From the NCBI GenBank assembly GCA_020445665.1, contig JAGRGD010000162.1:1-64000 (forward strand): a DNA stretch of 64,000 nucleotides, read 5' to 3'. The position numbers and the translations under genes are program-made. The notes beneath the pieces were generated by a model. The model did not search any database. It was not told the origin of the DNA and worked only from the letters and a program-made list of their open reading frames with translations. Shown piece after piece: positions 1-9,521 of this stretch. The number at the start of each line of letters is the position of its first letter. Position 1 is the stretch's first letter. This DNA comes from Rhodocyclaceae bacterium (GTDB lineage Bacteria; Pseudomonadota; Gammaproteobacteria; Burkholderiales; Rhodocyclaceae).

Positions 1-966
1 CGAGGCAAACAGCTTGGCCATCGAGGCCTCGGTGAGGCAGGGTCGGCCGGCGTCCTTGAGGCTCGCGGCGTGCCACACGAGCTGGCGCGCGGCCTCCAGC
101 CGGGTCGCCATGTCGGCGAGGCGGAAGTTGACCGCCTGGTGCTCGAAAATCGGCTTGCCGAAGGTCTCCCGCTCGTGGGCGTAGTGGGTCGCCGCCTCGA
201 GGGCCGCGCGGGCCATGCCGACGCACTGGGCGGCGATGCCGATGCGGCCGGCCTCCAGGTTCGACAGGGCGATCCGGTAGCCCTCGCCCTCGGCGCCGAG
301 CAGCGCGTCGCCGGGCACCCGGCAGTCCTCGAACAGGATCTGGGCCGTGTCCGAGGCCTTCTGCCCCATCTTCTCCTCGATCCGGGCGACCACGTAGCCC
401 GGCGTGCCGGTGGGCACCAGGAAGCAGGAGATGCCCTTCTTGCCGGCGGCCTTGTCGGTCACCGCGAAGACGATCGCCACGTCGGCGTGCTTGCCGGTGG
501 TGATGAACTGCTTGACGCCGTTGAGCACCCAGCCGTCGCCGTCGCGGACCGCGGTGGTGCGGATCGCCGAGGCGTCGGAGCCGACGTGGGGCTCGGTGAG
601 GCAGAAGCAGCCCAGCATCTCGCCCTGGGCGAGGGGCCTCAGCCAGCGTTCCTTCTGGGCATCGGTGCCGTAGCGGTTGGGGATCCCGCAGGCCAGGGAG
701 TTCTGCACCGAGACGATGGTCGAGGTCGAGCCGTCGCCGGCCGCGATCTCCTCGAGGGCCAGCACCAGACTCATGTAGTCCATGCCGGCGCCGCCCCATT
801 CCTCGGGAACCACCATGCCCAGGGCGCCGAGCCCGGCCAGTTCCGTGAGGGCCTCGGCCGGGAAGGTGTGGTTGCGGTCCCACTCGGCCGCGTGGGGGGC
901 GAGGCGCTCGCGCGCGAAGCTGCGCAGCGAGTCGCGGATCATCTCCTGCTCTTCGGTGAGGATCAT
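1..966 (-). CDS. Acyl-CoA dehydrogenase, cut by the left window edge
   Basis: This is a FAD-dependent acyl-CoA dehydrogenase that would introduce the alpha-beta double bond during fatty acid or branched-chain acyl-CoA breakdown. The 322 visible codons start at ATG 966 (MILTEEQEMIRDSLR) and stay open to base 1, so the C-terminus is missing. The family's middle-domain signature CLTEPHVGSDAS is present, as are the N-terminal helical domain and the start of the C-terminal helical domain (SNLEAGRIGIAAQ). The catalytic glutamate lies in the missing part, so substrate class cannot be judged. It follows the SDR gene by 46 bases on the same strand and is probably co-transcribed with it, which fits a beta-oxidation pair. 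Confidence 0.93.
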   Translation of the reverse strand, partial: MILTEEQEMIRDSLRSFARERLAPHAAEWDRNHTFPAEALTELAGLGALGMVVPEEWGGAGMDYMSLVLALEEIAAGDGSTSTIVSVQNSLACGIPNRYGTDAQKERWLRPLAQGEMLGCFCLTEPHVGSDASAIRTTAVRDGDGWVLNGVKQFITTGKHADVAIVFAVTDKAAGKKGISCFLVPTGTPGYVVARIEEKMGQKASDTAQILFEDCRVPGDALLGAEGEGYRIALSNLEAGRIGIAAQCVGMARAALEAATHYAHERETFGKPIFEHQAVNFRLADMATRLEAARQLVWHAASLKDAGRPCLTEASMAKLFAS

Positions 967-1012
967 CGGTGTCTCCTGGTGTCGGTCTGTCGCCGGTGCG
1001 GGGGAATCGGGC

Positions 1013-1780
1013 TTACTTGGCGGCCATGCGGATCGCGCCGTCGAGGCGGATCACCTCGCCGTTGAGGTAGCGGTTGCCGATGATGTGCTCGACCAGCGCC
1101 GCGTACTCGGACGGCTTGCCCAGCCGCTGGGGGAAGGGGACCATCTGGCCGAGGGCCTGCTGCACCTCGTCCGGCATGCCCAGCAGCATCGGCGTCTCCA
1201 TGATGCCGGGGGCGATCGTCATGACCCGGATGCCGTGGCGCGACATCTCGCGGGCCACCGGCAGCGTCATCGCTACCACGCCGCCCTTCGAGGCGGCATA
1301 CGCGGCCTGGCCCACCTGGCCGTCGAAGGCCGCGACCGAGGCGGTGTTGACCAGGATGCCCCGCTCGCCGCCCGCGTCGGGGGCGTTCTCGCACATCCGC
1401 GCCGCCGCCAGCCGCAGCATGTTGAAGCTGCCGATCAGGTTGATCCCGACGATCCGGCTGAAGCTCTCGAAGCGGTGGGGGCCATGCTTGCCGACCACCT
1501 TCTCGGCCGGCGCGACGCCGGCGCAGTTGATCAGGCCGCGGATCGACCCGAAGGCGGCCACCGCGGCGGTGACGGCGCCTTCTGCGTCGGTCTCCGAGGT
1601 GATGTCGGCCTTGACGAAGCGGGCCGCTGCGCCGAGTTCGGCGGCCTTGGCCTCGCCCTGTTCGTCGTTCACGTCCACCAGCATCACCTGGCCACCCCGC
1701 TCGACCAGGCGCGCGGCCGTCTCGGCGCCGAGGCCGGATGCGCCGCCGGTGACGATGAATGCGTTGCCTTCGATCTCCAT
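1013..1780 (-). CDS. Short-chain dehydrogenase, 3-hydroxyacyl-CoA dehydrogenase type II-like
   Basis: A 255-residue classical SDR with the cofactor motif TGGASGLG at residues 11-18, an NAG-like motif at 85-88 (NCAG) and the catalytic triad positions Ser148, Tyr161 and Lys165 (YAASK). An acidic Asp36 after the second strand favours NAD(H). Length and sequence style match the HSD17B10-like 3-hydroxyacyl-CoA dehydrogenases, which oxidise 3-hydroxyacyl-CoA. Position directly upstream of an acyl-CoA dehydrogenase supports a beta-oxidation role. The start at ATG 1780 gives the usual family length. The precise substrate is inferred, not shown. Confidence 0.9.
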   Translation of the reverse strand: MEIEGNAFIVTGGASGLGAETAARLVERGGQVMLVDVNDEQGEAKAAELGAAARFVKADITSETDAEGAVTAAVAAFGSIRGLINCAGVAPAEKVVGKHGPHRFESFSRIVGINLIGSFNMLRLAAARMCENAPDAGGERGILVNTASVAAFDGQVGQAAYAASKGGVVAMTLPVAREMSRHGIRVMTIAPGIMETPMLLGMPDEVQQALGQMVPFPQRLGKPSEYAALVEHIIGNRYLNGEVIRLDGAIRMAAK

Positions 1781-1863
1781 GGCTGTCTCCTCGCTGATTC
1801 GTTCTCAATCACGCAGTCTAGCCATCCCGCGGGCGGGCGACGATGACCGCAACGACCGCGGGG

Positions 1864-1880
1864 ATGGCAGAATTTGCCAT
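1864..1880. promoter_or_regulatory. Inverted repeat abutting the AraC-type gene start
   Basis: ATGGCA and TGCCAT form a 6-base inverted repeat with a 5-base spacer that ends at the base before the regulator's ATG. It lies in the 100-base divergent region between the dehydrogenase operon and the regulator, where an autoregulatory operator would be expected. No binding is shown. Confidence 0.3.
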
Positions 1881-2924
1881 ATGGAAGAACCAGCCGAGCT
1901 CAGCGGTGCCGTCGATATGCGGGGCAGCATCGCGGTCCAGTTCGTCGCCGACGCGATCGGCGAGGCGCGCCGCCGGGGCCACGACGTGGACGCGATGCTG
2001 CTGGCGGCGGGCATCCCGCCGGGCCGGCTGACGTCGAGCCGCGGGCGCGTCTCGGTGGGCGAGTACGCGCGGCTGTGGGCGCGGCTGGCCGACGCCATGG
2101 ACGACGAGTTCTTCGGCCTCGACCGCCACCCGATGCGGCGCGGCAGCTTCCGCCTGATGAGCCAGGCGGCGGTCGGCGCCGCCACCCTCGGCCAGGCCCT
2201 GCGCCGCATCGTGCGCTTCCTGCGGCTGGTGCTCGACGATTTTCATGGCGAGCTCGTCGTCGCCGATGGCGCCGCGACGCTGACGCTGCGGCAGGGCGTC
2301 GCCGCGGCGCCGCTGTTCGCCCACGGCACCTACGTCACGCTGGTGCTGGGCCTGATCTGCTGGCTGGTGGACCGGCGTATTCCGGTGCAGGCCCTTGCCT
2401 TCGCCCATCCGGCGCCGGCCCACGCCGACGAGTACCGGCTGCTCTACGGCGAGGTCACCCGCTTCGGCGCCGACGCGACGCGGCTGGTCATCGATGGGGC
2501 GCTGCTCGACCTGCCCGTCGTCCGCCGGACGGCCGACCTGGACGCCTTCCTCGCCGGTGCGCCCGCCAATTTCCTGGTCCGCTATCGCAACCCCCACAGC
2601 CACTCGGCGCGGGTACGCCGCGAGCTGCGCCGGGCGCCGCCGGCCGACTGGCCGGCCTTCGACGCGATCGCCGGGCGGCTCGGCATCGCGCCGACCACGC
2701 TGCGACGCCGACTGGCCGATGAGGGACAGTCCTACCAGGGACTCAAGGACGCGCTGCGGCGCGACCAGGCGATGGAGCTGCTGGCCGGCGAGGGCGGCAA
2801 CATCCACGACATCGCCCACGCCCTCGGCTTCGCCGAGCCGAGCGCCTTCCACCGCGCCTTCCGCAAATGGACCGGCTCGAGCCCCGGCGCCTACCGGGCC
2901 GGCGCGGCGGACGGGGCGGGGTAG
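1881..2924 (+). CDS. AraC-family transcriptional regulator
   Basis: A 347-residue regulator starting at ATG 1881. An N-terminal ligand-binding region of the Arabinose_bd/OruR type (about residues 15-200, with RRGSFRLMSQA near its middle) precedes a C-terminal pair of helix-turn-helix motifs (about 240-335) containing RLGIAPTTLRRRLADEG and ALGFAEPSAFHRAFRKWTG, typical for AraC/XylS proteins. It is divergent from the acyl-CoA dehydrogenase/SDR pair and probably controls it; regulators of this subfamily often accompany fatty-acid degradation genes. The longer open frame upstream of 1881 overlaps the divergent SDR gene and lacks support. Confidence 0.9.
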   Translation: MEEPAELSGAVDMRGSIAVQFVADAIGEARRRGHDVDAMLLAAGIPPGRLTSSRGRVSVGEYARLWARLADAMDDEFFGLDRHPMRRGSFRLMSQAAVGAATLGQALRRIVRFLRLVLDDFHGELVVADGAATLTLRQGVAAAPLFAHGTYVTLVLGLICWLVDRRIPVQALAFAHPAPAHADEYRLLYGEVTRFGADATRLVIDGALLDLPVVRRTADLDAFLAGAPANFLVRYRNPHSHSARVRRELRRAPPADWPAFDAIAGRLGIAPTTLRRRLADEGQSYQGLKDALRRDQAMELLAGEGGNIHDIAHALGFAEPSAFHRAFRKWTGSSPGAYRAGAADGAG

Positions 2925-2931
2925 GGCGGCG

Positions 2932-3600
2932 ATGCTCGAGATCGAGAACCTGACGCGCCGCTTCGCCGGCCCCGGCGGGCGCACCGTGCTCGACGGCCTG
3001 TCGCTCGCCGTCGAGGCCGGCAGCATCGTCGCCATCGTTGGCGAGTCGGGCGCCGGCAAGTCGACCCTGCTCAACCTGATCGCCGCCCTCGACGTGCCGG
3101 ACGGGGGGCGCATCGCCCTCGACGGCGTCGCGGTCTCGGCCCTCGACGAGGCGGCCCGCACCGCCTGGCGGCGGGATCATCTGGGCTTCATCTTCCAGGC
3201 CTTCCATGTCCTGCCCCACCTCAGCCTGCGCCAGAACGTGGCGCTGCCCCTGTGGCTGCAGGGGGGCGACGACGCGACCCACGCCGCGGCCGCCGACCGG
3301 ATGCTGGCGCGGGTCGGCCTGGCCGGCCGCGAAGACAGCCGGCCGGCCGAGTTGTCGGGGGGCGAGCTGCAGCGGGTCGCCATCGCCCGGGCGCTGGTGC
3401 ATCGCCCGCGGCTGGTGCTGGCCGACGAGCCCACCGGCAACCTCGACCCGTCGCGGGCCGGGCAGATCCTCGCCCTGCTGCGGGCGCAGGTGGTCGAGGC
3501 CGGCGCCATCGGCCTGCTGGTGACCCACTCGCTGGAGGCGGCCCGCACCGCCGACCGGATCCTGCGTCTCGCCGACGGCCGCCTCGCGGCGGCGCCCTGA
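2932..3600 (+). CDS. ABC transporter ATP-binding protein, LolD/MacB-type
   Basis: A 222-residue ATPase. Walker A GESGAGKST is at residues 37-45, the Q-loop at Gln89, the signature LSGGE at 141-145, Walker B LVLADE at 161-166 and the H-loop His199. This is the class that drives FtsX-type permeases (LolD, MacB), which act mechanically rather than as pores. It begins 7 bases after the AraC gene and its TGA overlaps the ATG of the permease (ATGA), so the two are translationally coupled. Likely role: ATPase of an export or lipoprotein-release system with the next two genes. Confidence 0.93.
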   Translation: MLEIENLTRRFAGPGGRTVLDGLSLAVEAGSIVAIVGESGAGKSTLLNLIAALDVPDGGRIALDGVAVSALDEAARTAWRRDHLGFIFQAFHVLPHLSLRQNVALPLWLQGGDDATHAAAADRMLARVGLAGREDSRPAELSGGELQRVAIARALVHRPRLVLADEPTGNLDPSRAGQILALLRAQVVEAGAIGLLVTHSLEAARTADRILRLADGRLAAAP

Positions 3601-6098
3601 TGGCCCTGCCGCCCCTCACGCCGGTCTTCGTCGGCAGCCTGTGGCGGCGGCGGACCGCCAGCGCCCTGTCGGTGCTGGCGATCGCCCTCGGGGTGGCCCT
3701 CGGGCTCGCGGTGCAGATCATCAACGGCGCCGCGCTGGACGAGTTCGACCGGGGCATGCGGGTGGTGGCCGGCGAGGCCGACCTGCAGGTCCTCGGGCCG
3801 GGCAGCGGCTTCGACGACAGCCTGTTCGAGACCCTGGCGCTGCACCCGCTGGTGGCAGCCGCCAGCCCGGTGGTCGAGATCACCGCGCGGCGCATCGACG
3901 GGGCGGGCGAACTGCGCATCCTGGGCATCGACATCCTGCGGGTCGTGGCGGTGAATCCGAAGCTGATCCCTGTGCCGGCCGACGGGGCGGACGGGGATGC
4001 GCGCTTCGCCGCCTTCCGCCAGGACGCGCTGTTTCCGTCGCCGGCACTGCAGCAGGCGCTGGGCGTCGTGCCGGGCGAGCACGTCCTGGTCGCGGCGGGC
4101 CAGGGCCGCGCCCGCCTCGAGGTGGCTGGCGGCCTGCCCGGCATGGCCGGCGAACGGGTCGCGGTGATGGACATCCACGCGGTGCAGACCGGCTTCGGCA
4201 TGGCTGCGCGCCTGACCCGGGTGGACCTGCGCCTGCGCGACGGGGTCGGATCGGATGCGGCGCGCGAGGCCCTCGTCTCCCTGCTGCCGCCCGGCGTGCG
4301 GCTCGGCGCGCCGGACGAGTCGGCGGCCCGGGCGGCGTCGCTGTCGCGGGCCTACCGGGTCAATCTGACGATGCTGGCGGTGATCGCGCTGGTCACCGGT
4401 GGCTTCCTGGTGTTCTCGACCCAGGCCCTGTCGGTCGCCCGGCGCCAGACGGAGTTCGCCTTCCTGCGCGCCATCGGCCTCGATCGCGCGACCCTGATGC
4501 GCTGGATCCTCGCCGAGGGGCTGGTTCTCGGTGCGGTCGGCGGCGCCCTCGGCTGTGCGCTGGGCTACGGCTTCGCGGCGCTGGTCTTCTCGTTGCTCGG
4601 TGGCGACCTCGGCGCGGGCTACTTCGACGGCACAGAGCCGAGCATCTACATCGCCCCGGTGGCCAGCCTGGCCTTCGTCTCCCTCGGCGTGGCAGCCGGC
4701 CTGCTGGGCTCGTGGGCGCCGGCCCGGGCCGCGGCGCGGATCGCGCCCGCGCTGGCCCTCAAGGGCGCGACCCTGGTCGGTGCCGCGCACCATCCGGGCC
4801 ACGCCGTCGCGGCGCTGGTCTGCTTCGCCGCGGCGGGCCTCGCGGCCGCCCTGCCACCGGTCGATGGCATCCCGGTGGCGGGTTATGCCGCGATCGCGCT
4901 GATCCTGGCCGGCGGCGTACTGGCGCTCGGCGGCCTGAGCGCCTGGCTCGCCGCCCGGATGCCGGCCCGGCACGTGGCGACGCGGCTCGCCTCGGCGCGG
5001 CTGCAGGCGATGCCCGGCCACGTGGTGGTGGCTGCTGCGGGGGTGATGGCGAGCGCCGCGCTGGCGGTGGCGATGGCGATCATGGTCGCCTCCTTCCGCG
5101 ATTCGGTGGACCAGTGGCTCGACCGGGTGCTGCCCGCGGCCCTCTACCTGCGCGCCGCCGAGAGCGACCAGGCCGCCTATCTGGATCCGGCCACCCAGCG
5201 CCGGATCGCCGCCATCGAGGGCGTCTCGGCGGTCGATTTCCTGCGCTACGACACGATCCGCCTCGGCGCCGACGGCGGCGCGGTGACGCTGATCGCCCGC
5301 CCGGTGTCGGACGACGGGCGCGAGCTGCCGCTGGTGGGCGCGGCGCGGCCCGTGGCGCAGCCGGTGTGGATCTCCGAGGCGCTGGCCGATCGCCTCGGCG
5401 TCGGGACCGGGGATGCGCTCGAGATCCCGCTGGCGGGTGCGCTGCACGCCTTCACGGTGGCCGGCGTCTGGCGCGACTACGCCCGCCAGACCGGTGCGCT
5501 GGTGCTGCCGCTGGCGCGCTACCGGCAGTTGACGGGCGACGCCCGGGCCAACAACGCGGCGCTGCATCTCGCGCTTGAGACGGACGCAGCGACCGTCGCC
5601 GGCCGCATTCGCGCGCACTTCGGCGCCGAGCGTTTCGAGCTCTCGGCGCCGGACGAGATCCGTCGCATCAGCCTGCGCATCTTCGACCGGACCTTCGCCG
5701 TCACCTACCTGCTCGAGGCCGCGGCGGTGGCGATCGGGCTGGCCGGCATCGCCGCCAGCTTCGCGGCGATGGCCGCCGCCCGGCGCAAGGAGTTCGGCAT
5801 GCTCCGCCACCTGGGGCTGAGCCGCCGTCAGGTGGGCGCGATGATCGCCGCCGAGGGTGGCCTCACCGCGGCGGCCGGGGCCGTCGGCGGCAGCGGGCTC
5901 GGCTTCGCCATCGCGCTGGTGCTGGTCGAGGTGGTAAATCGCCAGAGCTTCCACTGGAGCATGGACTACCGCATCCCGCTGCTACCGATCGGCGTCTTCC
6001 TGACCGCGCTGACCGTGCTCGCCGCGGTCGCCGCGGTGCTCGCCGGCCGCCATGCGATGGGTGGCAGCGCGGTGCGTGCGGTGAGCGAGGACTGGTGA
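3600..6098 (+). CDS. FtsX-type ABC permease with duplicated domains
   Basis: An 832-residue inner-membrane protein. It has an N-terminal membrane helix, a large periplasmic domain, a first FtsX/MacB helical set (about residues 255-390), further central helices, a second periplasmic region and a final FtsX set (about 695-825). The motifs FAFLRAIGLDRATLMRWI and FGMLRHLGLSRRQVGAMI are the two repeats of the FtsX coupling segment. Two-domain permeases of this type pair with LolD-like ATPases and a secreted partner. Start chosen at ATG 3600 because it overlaps the upstream stop. Confidence 0.9.
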   Translation: MALPPLTPVFVGSLWRRRTASALSVLAIALGVALGLAVQIINGAALDEFDRGMRVVAGEADLQVLGPGSGFDDSLFETLALHPLVAAASPVVEITARRIDGAGELRILGIDILRVVAVNPKLIPVPADGADGDARFAAFRQDALFPSPALQQALGVVPGEHVLVAAGQGRARLEVAGGLPGMAGERVAVMDIHAVQTGFGMAARLTRVDLRLRDGVGSDAAREALVSLLPPGVRLGAPDESAARAASLSRAYRVNLTMLAVIALVTGGFLVFSTQALSVARRQTEFAFLRAIGLDRATLMRWILAEGLVLGAVGGALGCALGYGFAALVFSLLGGDLGAGYFDGTEPSIYIAPVASLAFVSLGVAAGLLGSWAPARAAARIAPALALKGATLVGAAHHPGHAVAALVCFAAAGLAAALPPVDGIPVAGYAAIALILAGGVLALGGLSAWLAARMPARHVATRLASARLQAMPGHVVVAAAGVMASAALAVAMAIMVASFRDSVDQWLDRVLPAALYLRAAESDQAAYLDPATQRRIAAIEGVSAVDFLRYDTIRLGADGGAVTLIARPVSDDGRELPLVGAARPVAQPVWISEALADRLGVGTGDALEIPLAGALHAFTVAGVWRDYARQTGALVLPLARYRQLTGDARANNAALHLALETDAATVAGRIRAHFGAERFELSAPDEIRRISLRIFDRTFAVTYLLEAAAVAIGLAGIAASFAAMAAARRKEFGMLRHLGLSRRQVGAMIAAEGGLTAAAGAVGGSGLGFAIALVLVEVVNRQSFHWSMDYRIPLLPIGVFLTALTVLAAVAAVLAGRHAMGGSAVRAVSEDW

Positions 6099-7153
6099 TG
6101 GGCCTGCTGCGTCTCCTCGTCCTGTGCCTGCCCCTGGTGGTGTGGGCCGCCGACTATCCGCCGGTGCGGCCCGGCGTGCCGCTGAGCCTGCCCGAAGACC
6201 ACGGCGCCCACCCGCGCTATCGCACCGAGTGGTGGTACGTCACCGGCTGGCTGCGGGACGGGGAAGGGGGCGAGCGGGGCTTCCAGATCACCTTCTTCCG
6301 CGCCCGCACCGGCATCGGCGAGGCGACACCCGGGCGCTTCTCGCCGGCCCAGCTGATCTTCGCCCACGCCGCCATCGCCGACCCGGCCAGCGGACGCCTG
6401 CGCCACGACCAGCGCAGCGCCCGGGCCAGCGGCCGCCTGGCCGGCAGCGCCACCGGACGGCTCGACGCCTGGCTCGGGCCCTGGGTCCTGCGGGCCGAAG
6501 GCGATGGCTTCGTCGCGCGCGCCGCTGGCGACGGGTTCGCCCTCGACCTGCGCCTCGACCCCCGCGCCGCGCCGATGCCCAACGGCGCGGATGGCTACAG
6601 CCAGAAGGGACCGGAACCCCGCCACGCGAGCTACTACTACAGCCTGCCGGCCCTGGCGGTGACGGGCGAGATCACCCTCGACGGGAGCGCGATTCCGGTG
6701 AGCGGCGAGGCGTGGATGGACCACGAGTGGTCGAGCGAGCTGATGCCCGAGTCGGCGGTCGGCTGGGACTGGGTCGGCCTCAACCTGGCCGACGGCGGCG
6801 CGGCGATGGCGTTCCGGATGCGCGACGCCGAGGGACGCGTCGTCTGGGCCGGCGGCACGCTGCGCGCCGCTGATGGGCAGGCGCGGGCGCTGTCCCCGCC
6901 CGAGGTCGAGTTTGCGCCGCGCCGACGGTGGACCTCACCGCGCAGCGGCGCCGAGTACCCGGTCGAGTGGGACATCCGGCTGGCGGACCGCCAGCTGCGG
7001 CTGACGCCGCTGATGGACGACCAGGAACTGGACGCCCGCGCCAGTACCGGCGCCGTTTACTGGGAGGGGGCGGTGCGTGCCTTCGACGGCGAGACGCCGG
7101 TCGGGCGGGGCTACCTGGAGATGACCGGGTACACGGAAAGACTGCGGATGTAG
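6098..7153 (+). CDS. attH: AttH/CrtC-like exported lipocalin-fold protein
   Basis: A 351-residue protein with a cleavable signal peptide (LLRLLVLCLPLVVWA) and the hallmark TEWWYVTGWL near residue 45 and WMDHEWSS near residue 207 of the AttH/carotenoid 1,2-hydratase-like family. Family members have two lipocalin-like domains; some are hydratases, but most are uncharacterised periplasmic or secreted proteins encoded beside FtsX-type ABC genes. ATG 6098 overlaps the permease TGA (ATGA); a GTG three bases earlier is also possible. The symbol reflects family and operon resemblance only; the cargo is unknown. Confidence 0.8.
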   Translation: MGLLRLLVLCLPLVVWAADYPPVRPGVPLSLPEDHGAHPRYRTEWWYVTGWLRDGEGGERGFQITFFRARTGIGEATPGRFSPAQLIFAHAAIADPASGRLRHDQRSARASGRLAGSATGRLDAWLGPWVLRAEGDGFVARAAGDGFALDLRLDPRAAPMPNGADGYSQKGPEPRHASYYYSLPALAVTGEITLDGSAIPVSGEAWMDHEWSSELMPESAVGWDWVGLNLADGGAAMAFRMRDAEGRVVWAGGTLRAADGQARALSPPEVEFAPRRRWTSPRSGAEYPVEWDIRLADRQLRLTPLMDDQELDARASTGAVYWEGAVRAFDGETPVGRGYLEMTGYTERLRM

Positions 7154-7193
7154 GGCCCGAAGGTGCCACGGGCCGGCCCGTGTCGGCCGCATG

Positions 7194-7199
7194 TATAAT
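7194..7199 (+). promoter_or_regulatory. Probable -10 element of the tRNA-Leu promoter
   Basis: A perfect TATAAT lies 35 bases before the mature tRNA start in an otherwise GC-rich stretch, so transcription would begin near 7206. I do not see a convincing -35 hexamer at the matching distance. Confidence 0.5.
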
Positions 7200-7233
7200 C
7201 CGGCCCTCGCCCGGTCACACGGTGGCCGGGCAG

Positions 7234-7318
7234 GCCCGGGTGGCGGAATTGGTAGACGCACCAGATTTAGGTTCTGGCGCCGCAAGGTGTGGGGGTTCGA
7301 GTCCCTTCCCGGGCACCA
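7234..7318 (+). tRNA. tRNA-Leu (anticodon UAG)
   Basis: An 85-base class II tRNA. The acceptor arm GCCCGGG pairs with CCCGGGC, the D-arm region is GGTGGCGGAATTGGTAGACG, the anticodon stem CCAGA/TCTGG encloses the loop TTTAGGT with anticodon TAG, a long variable arm follows, and the T-arm contains GTTCGAGTC. The 3' CCA is encoded (7316-7318). Confidence 0.97.
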
Positions 7319-7670
7319 CCTCATGGCAGACGCAAGGCGTCCGCAGCGGTCGTGGCTGTTTCCGCCATGGCAGCGGCTCGCGGCCAGCGCCACGACATGG
7401 CGGAAGCGGCCTGCGCGCGTGGCACGCCCCCGGTCGGGCGGTGCGCGCGGCCCGGGTGTCCCTGCCGCGGGTTGCCCGGAGCGCTGCGCCTGCCCGACTC
7501 CGTGTCCGCGTGCCTGCCGTCCGGTTGGGCCGGTTCTCCGCCGCTTGAGCGAGCGAACGCGCCACGGGCGCCGGATGGGGTCTTCCTCGGCCGCCTCTCC
7601 TGCGCTCCGGTCCGGCGCTGCGGCGCAGTCATCGTGGATAATGCAGCGCTGTGCGCCACCCAGAATTGAC
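7319..7670. other. Intergenic stretch after the tRNA
   Basis: This 352-base GC-rich stretch has no gene I can support. The reading frame of the next gene is open through it but has no start with a ribosome binding site; the only close alternative is ATG 7641. A weak GACGC/GCGTC hairpin near 7330 has no T-run. Confidence 0.5.
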
Positions 7671-9446
7671 ATGACGCGACGGTCTTCGATTCCTGCCGAT
7701 CTGCCCGCCGGCCAGCTGGTGACCGCGCGCGCGTGGCCGGTCGGCAGTGTCGCGACCCTGTGCGCGTGGCTCGCCTTCCTCGCCGGCTGTGTGCTGGGGT
7801 TGAAGCCGGTGTTCGACTACGACCTGTACTGGCACCTGGCCAACGGCCGCGAGATGGTGGCAAGCGGCGAGATCGTGAGCCGGGAGATGTTCTCCTTCAC
7901 CCGCGAGGGCGAGCCATTCAAGAACCAGTGGTGGCTGGCGCAGATCCTGATGTTCGGGCTATGGAGCGGAATGGGGGCGACCGGTCTGGTGGCGCTCAAG
8001 TCCCTGGTGGCGGGGGCCGTTTCGTGGTTCGTCTACATCACCTCGCGACTGCTTGGCGCCGGCCCCGGTGTGGCGCTGTTCGCCGGCGTGCTGGCGGTGC
8101 TGATCGGCATCCAGCGCTATGTGGATCGCCCGGAGCTGTTCTCGATGCTGTGTCTGGCCGGGCTCGCCTGCGCCTTGCATGCGTGGCGGGCCGGGCGCTC
8201 GGCCTGGGCGTGCCTCGCGCCGATCCCGGTGATGATGGTGGTCTGGGACTGGCTTCACGGCGCCTTGTTCGGCCTGGTCTATCTGCTGGCGTTCTTCGCC
8301 TGCATGCACCTGTCCCGCAAACTCCGCTGGTTCGGCCCGGGGCGCGATCGCGGCTCGCTCAGGTCGCTGAACCTGTGCCTGATCGTGACCCTGCTGGCCA
8401 TGCTGGCGAATCCGCTGGGCCTCGCGACCTATGGCGACTACCTGCCGCTCGGCACGGAGGAGGGGCGTCCCGCGTTCAAGGCGGTGCTCGAATTTCTGCC
8501 CTCGACCTGGCACTCCAACCCCACCTTCATCGTGGCCTTCGTGGTGACGATGGCGGGCATACTGATCCATTGGCGGCGCATCGGGCCGATTGGCCCGTGC
8601 ATGGCGCTGGGCTTCGGTCTGCTGACCTGGGAGTTCATCCGCGTGACGGGGGCCTACATGATCGTCAGCGCGCCGTATCTGGCCGCGACGCTGTCGCTGT
8701 CGATGGGCGAGGGAACGGTCGCGCGCTGGACCGCCAGAGGGCTCTTCGGTGTCGCCATCATCCTGGCGACCCTGTTTGCCTGGGAGGTCAAGATGGGTTC
8801 AGAGACGAACCCGGACCGGCTCGGCGTCGGGCTCGACAATCAGTTCTTCCCGGTCGGGGCGGTGCGCGTCGCCAAGGCGCTGGGTCTCGAGGGCAATGGC
8901 TACAACACCGGTCACTTCGGCGGCTATCTGGCCTTCCATCTGTATCCTGATGCGCGGATCTTCCAGTACAACTTCCCGAAGCTGTTCGGCGATTCCTACC
9001 GCTTCACCGGGCCGGGCGGCGCAGCGGAGCTGGCGCGCTGGGACATTCGCTACGGCTTCGTCGGGCAGACTGCCGAGTTGCAGGTTCTGTTTCCGTCCCG
9101 CGACTGGGCTCGGATCTACCGCGACCCCGCGGGTGCCCTGGTACTCAGACGTACTCTGGCGCATCGCGAGATCATTGAAACGTACGAGGCGCGTTGGTTC
9201 CACCCCTCGCTTCCGCTGGCGCGCCTGGACGCGCTCGCCGGCAATGGACAGACGGCGACGACGCTCTATCACGAGGCGCTGGTGTACCTCGCCTACCGGC
9301 GCGACGATCGCATCGCAGCCTGGCTGAAGGCGCGATTGCCAGGCGGGGCGGTGCCGGCAGCGTCAGATGAGGGCGAGTGGCTCGAGATGGCGGCGCGCTG
9401 GAATCCGGGATTGGCCACTTCGAGCGAACCCGGGAGCCGACCATGA
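7671..9446 (+). CDS. Multi-pass membrane protein, possibly GT-C glycosyltransferase-like
   Basis: A 591-residue protein with about ten hydrophobic helices followed by a soluble C-terminal region of about 200 residues. The first extracytoplasmic loop carries an acidic and aromatic motif (FDYDLYWHLANGREM), reminiscent of the catalytic loop of GT-C enzymes that use polyprenyl-phosphate sugars. I do not recognise a specific family. It opens the plus-strand glycan cluster, 75 bases before the WbqC gene. ATG 7671 was chosen; ATG 7641 in the same frame would add ten residues. Confidence 0.7.
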   Translation: MTRRSSIPADLPAGQLVTARAWPVGSVATLCAWLAFLAGCVLGLKPVFDYDLYWHLANGREMVASGEIVSREMFSFTREGEPFKNQWWLAQILMFGLWSGMGATGLVALKSLVAGAVSWFVYITSRLLGAGPGVALFAGVLAVLIGIQRYVDRPELFSMLCLAGLACALHAWRAGRSAWACLAPIPVMMVVWDWLHGALFGLVYLLAFFACMHLSRKLRWFGPGRDRGSLRSLNLCLIVTLLAMLANPLGLATYGDYLPLGTEEGRPAFKAVLEFLPSTWHSNPTFIVAFVVTMAGILIHWRRIGPIGPCMALGFGLLTWEFIRVTGAYMIVSAPYLAATLSLSMGEGTVARWTARGLFGVAIILATLFAWEVKMGSETNPDRLGVGLDNQFFPVGAVRVAKALGLEGNGYNTGHFGGYLAFHLYPDARIFQYNFPKLFGDSYRFTGPGGAAELARWDIRYGFVGQTAELQVLFPSRDWARIYRDPAGALVLRRTLAHREIIETYEARWFHPSLPLARLDALAGNGQTATTLYHEALVYLAYRRDDRIAAWLKARLPGGAVPAASDEGEWLEMAARWNPGLATSSEPGSRP

Positions 9447-9521
9447 ACAAGGGATGTCGATTCGGCCGAACGGCCGGGCGGGGAGGGCGGCGTGGGGCCT
9501 GAGGGGGAAGCACACACATCG

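Noticed and set aside
1074..1880. Long N-terminal extension of the AraC-type frame
   Set aside because: It overlaps the divergent SDR gene wholly and has no homology or ribosome binding site; ATG 1881 gives the family length.
3177..5954. Long minus-strand open frame opposite the ABC permease
   Set aside because: High GC keeps the antisense frame open; the product is His/Arg/Gln/Gly-rich without any recognisable domain.
7197..7672. Frames overlapping the tRNA on both strands
   Set aside because: They run through the tRNA gene and have no start signal or domain.
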